From: Ktedonobacter racemifer DSM 44963
GTDB taxonomy: Bacteria; Chloroflexota; Ktedonobacteria; Ktedonobacterales; Ktedonobacteraceae
Direction: 5' to 3'
Assembly: GCF_000178855.1 (NCBI RefSeq)
Contig: NZ_ADVG01000003.1
Span: 2,217,317 to 2,281,316, forward strand
Length of the DNA stretch: 64,000 bases
Part shown: positions 63,237 through 64,000 of the stretch, piece by piece
Position numbering within the stretch: the stretch's first letter is position 1
How the letters are laid out: every line of letters starts with the position of its first letter
The notes under the pieces: model-generated
Seen by the model: the letters and a program-made list of their open reading frames with translations, nothing else
Told to the model about the DNA's origin: nothing
Databases searched by the model: none
Program-made: the position numbers and the translations under genes

Positions 63237-63734
63237 AACACCTCTTTTCCTTTCACCTCTCGGTGACTCCTTTCACACACGACGAAGGTCTGGCACATGC
63301 CTGATGCGGCATGCACTTTATGAGCACAAACACAAGAGGTATCTTTGCTCAAAGGAGAGCTTTCACCGCAGGTGTGCCAAGGTTGTGTCGCTTCCACCTG
63401 AGTATAGGGGAAAGAACGCCAAAAAAAATCGTCCAAAAAGGCAGTGTGCTAGTAGACAGGAGGTGATACAATAAAAATGGGAAAGAAGGGTCTAGGCTCG
63501 TTTTCGGGCTTTGGAAACCACACCGTTCCTTGCTCTGCTCTTCTTCGTTGATCCACCTATGGTCTCATGGGGTGATCAGACCACGCGTTCCATCCAGGTA
63601 CTCCTCAACTGGCTTCTCTCATCAGCATCTTGTAAATTCGGGGAGAAATGAACGAAGCTGTCATAGCCCACAAAGTAGTTGATGAGTTCCCCTGAAGAAC
63701 TCGGAACTGACAGGAATGTTCGGAGGTTGTCATT
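63237..63734. other. rpoB upstream region
   Basis: About 500 bases without a gene. TTTCACCTCT... (minus GAAAGGAAAAGAGGTG) directly before the start serves as ribosome binding site. The promoter must lie here; no confident -35/-10 pair was seen. No rplL or other ribosomal gene. Confidence 0.5.
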
Positions 63735-63788
63735 CTGAACAGAGAGAAGCAGCTCTCACATTCGTGAGAGCTGCTTCTCTCTGTTCAG
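63735..63788. terminator. Perfect 25-bp hairpin
   Basis: Arm CTGAACAGAGAGAAGCAGCT + CTCAC, loop ATTC, full complement. It lies ~40 bp after the stop of the minus-strand DHFR-family gene and can terminate it, although no T-run follows. Confidence 0.65.
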
Positions 63789-63827
63789 AAGTTCTTCACC
63801 GCGTTCAGGATGGCTTTGAGGCTTGCT

Positions 63828-64000
63828 TCATCGTAAATGATCAGGCAACTGATCCACTGATGCTGTTTTGAGTTCTCCCGCACGTTTGAAGGTAGCAATC
63901 ATCACTCCAGATGGGGAAGCTTGAGATTCAACCAGGGTAAAAGAAGCGGGAAGCGTCCCTTTCTCAAACAAGCGTTTTCCCTTCCCGACTGTCACAGGAA
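63828..64000 (-). CDS. Dihydrofolate reductase-family protein, C-terminal end (partial)
   Basis: On the minus strand a frame open from the window edge reads PVTVGKGKRLFEKGTLPASF, then TLVESQASPSGVMIATFKRA and ends at TGA 63828-63830. This is the C-terminal strand-turn part of RibD-C/DHFR-type proteins (GKGKRLF, then A..Y/F). 57 residues are visible. It is related to, but not the same as, the protein at 19211-19753. The N-terminus lies outside the window. Confidence 0.8.
   Translation of the reverse strand, partial: PVTVGKGKRLFEKGTLPASFTLVESQASPSGVMIATFKRAGELKTASVDQLPDHLR

Noticed and set aside
1..64000. tRNA, rRNA, tmRNA or riboswitch
   Set aside because: I looked for cloverleaf or conserved rRNA stretches and found none that I could support by eye.

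Overview
The window looks like a chromosome segment of a Ktedonobacteria-type member of the Chloroflexota. This is inferred from the DUF6585-like gene, the C-terminal domain of the IS-borne accessory protein (a domain I recall from Ktedonobacter LuxR/NACHT regulators), the stand-alone two-domain KaiC-like ATPase, the many multi-PAS histidine kinases and the very heavy load of insertion sequences and tnpB genes. No rRNA or tRNA gene was recognised, so the genus is open.

Layout. 0-8.4 kb: end of a penicillin-binding protein, an alpha/beta hydrolase, a small membrane protein, an IS6-type element that removed most of a marR gene, a deazaflavin-type nitroreductase-like protein, a transposase split by a tnpB element, and a histidine phosphatase. 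8.4-13.9 kb: a PAS histidine kinase bracketed by ~130-bp inverted repeats whose left arm was hit by a 2.6-kb IS701-like element carrying an accessory gene. 13.9-21.8 kb: a HAD hydrolase, a KaiC-like ATPase plus response regulator operon, a truncated kinase, a dihydrofolate reductase-family protein and IS debris. 22.5-24.9 kb: a LacI-type regulator followed by a secreted GH5 glycoside hydrolase. 25.2-34.7 kb: a graveyard of nested insertions: an IS607 element inside a GNAT gene, a tnpB-only relative inside a DUF6585-like gene, a 2.57-kb IS1634-type element carrying a DUF4291 gene, and a tnpB that contains an ORF-less group II intron. 34.8-37 kb: a membrane-anchored metallopeptidase, a SnoaL/DUF4440-like protein and a copy of a 0.65-kb duplicated block.

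37-50.7 kb is almost entirely minus-strand and looks like an integrated mobile element: a tyrosine recombinase, CsrA, an ArsR-type regulator, an HExxH peptidase, a TPR protein and several unknown proteins, some with zinc-ribbon Cys pairs. Repeatedly an intrinsic-terminator-like hairpin lies just upstream of a gene's ribosome binding site, with little or no room for a promoter. A second PAS histidine kinase, paralogous to the first, sits inside this block. At 51.4-55.6 kb a large, possibly replication-related gene (split by another tnpB element, then frameshifted) contains an array of GTCGAC boxes spaced ~19-20 bp. 55.7-59.5 kb holds two related tnpB elements, one intact and one frameshifted. 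rpoB (59.7-63.2 kb, minus) follows; it is closed by its own terminator and has no rpoC behind it. The window ends in the C-terminus of a second dihydrofolate reductase-family protein.

Working together: LacI and GH5 look like a polysaccharide-use unit; KaiC-like ATPase and receiver protein a signalling unit; the minus-strand block an integrated element with possible antitermination or post-transcriptional control (CsrA). Seven tnpB genes or remnants and at least five MITE-like repeats show that transposition has shaped most of the window.
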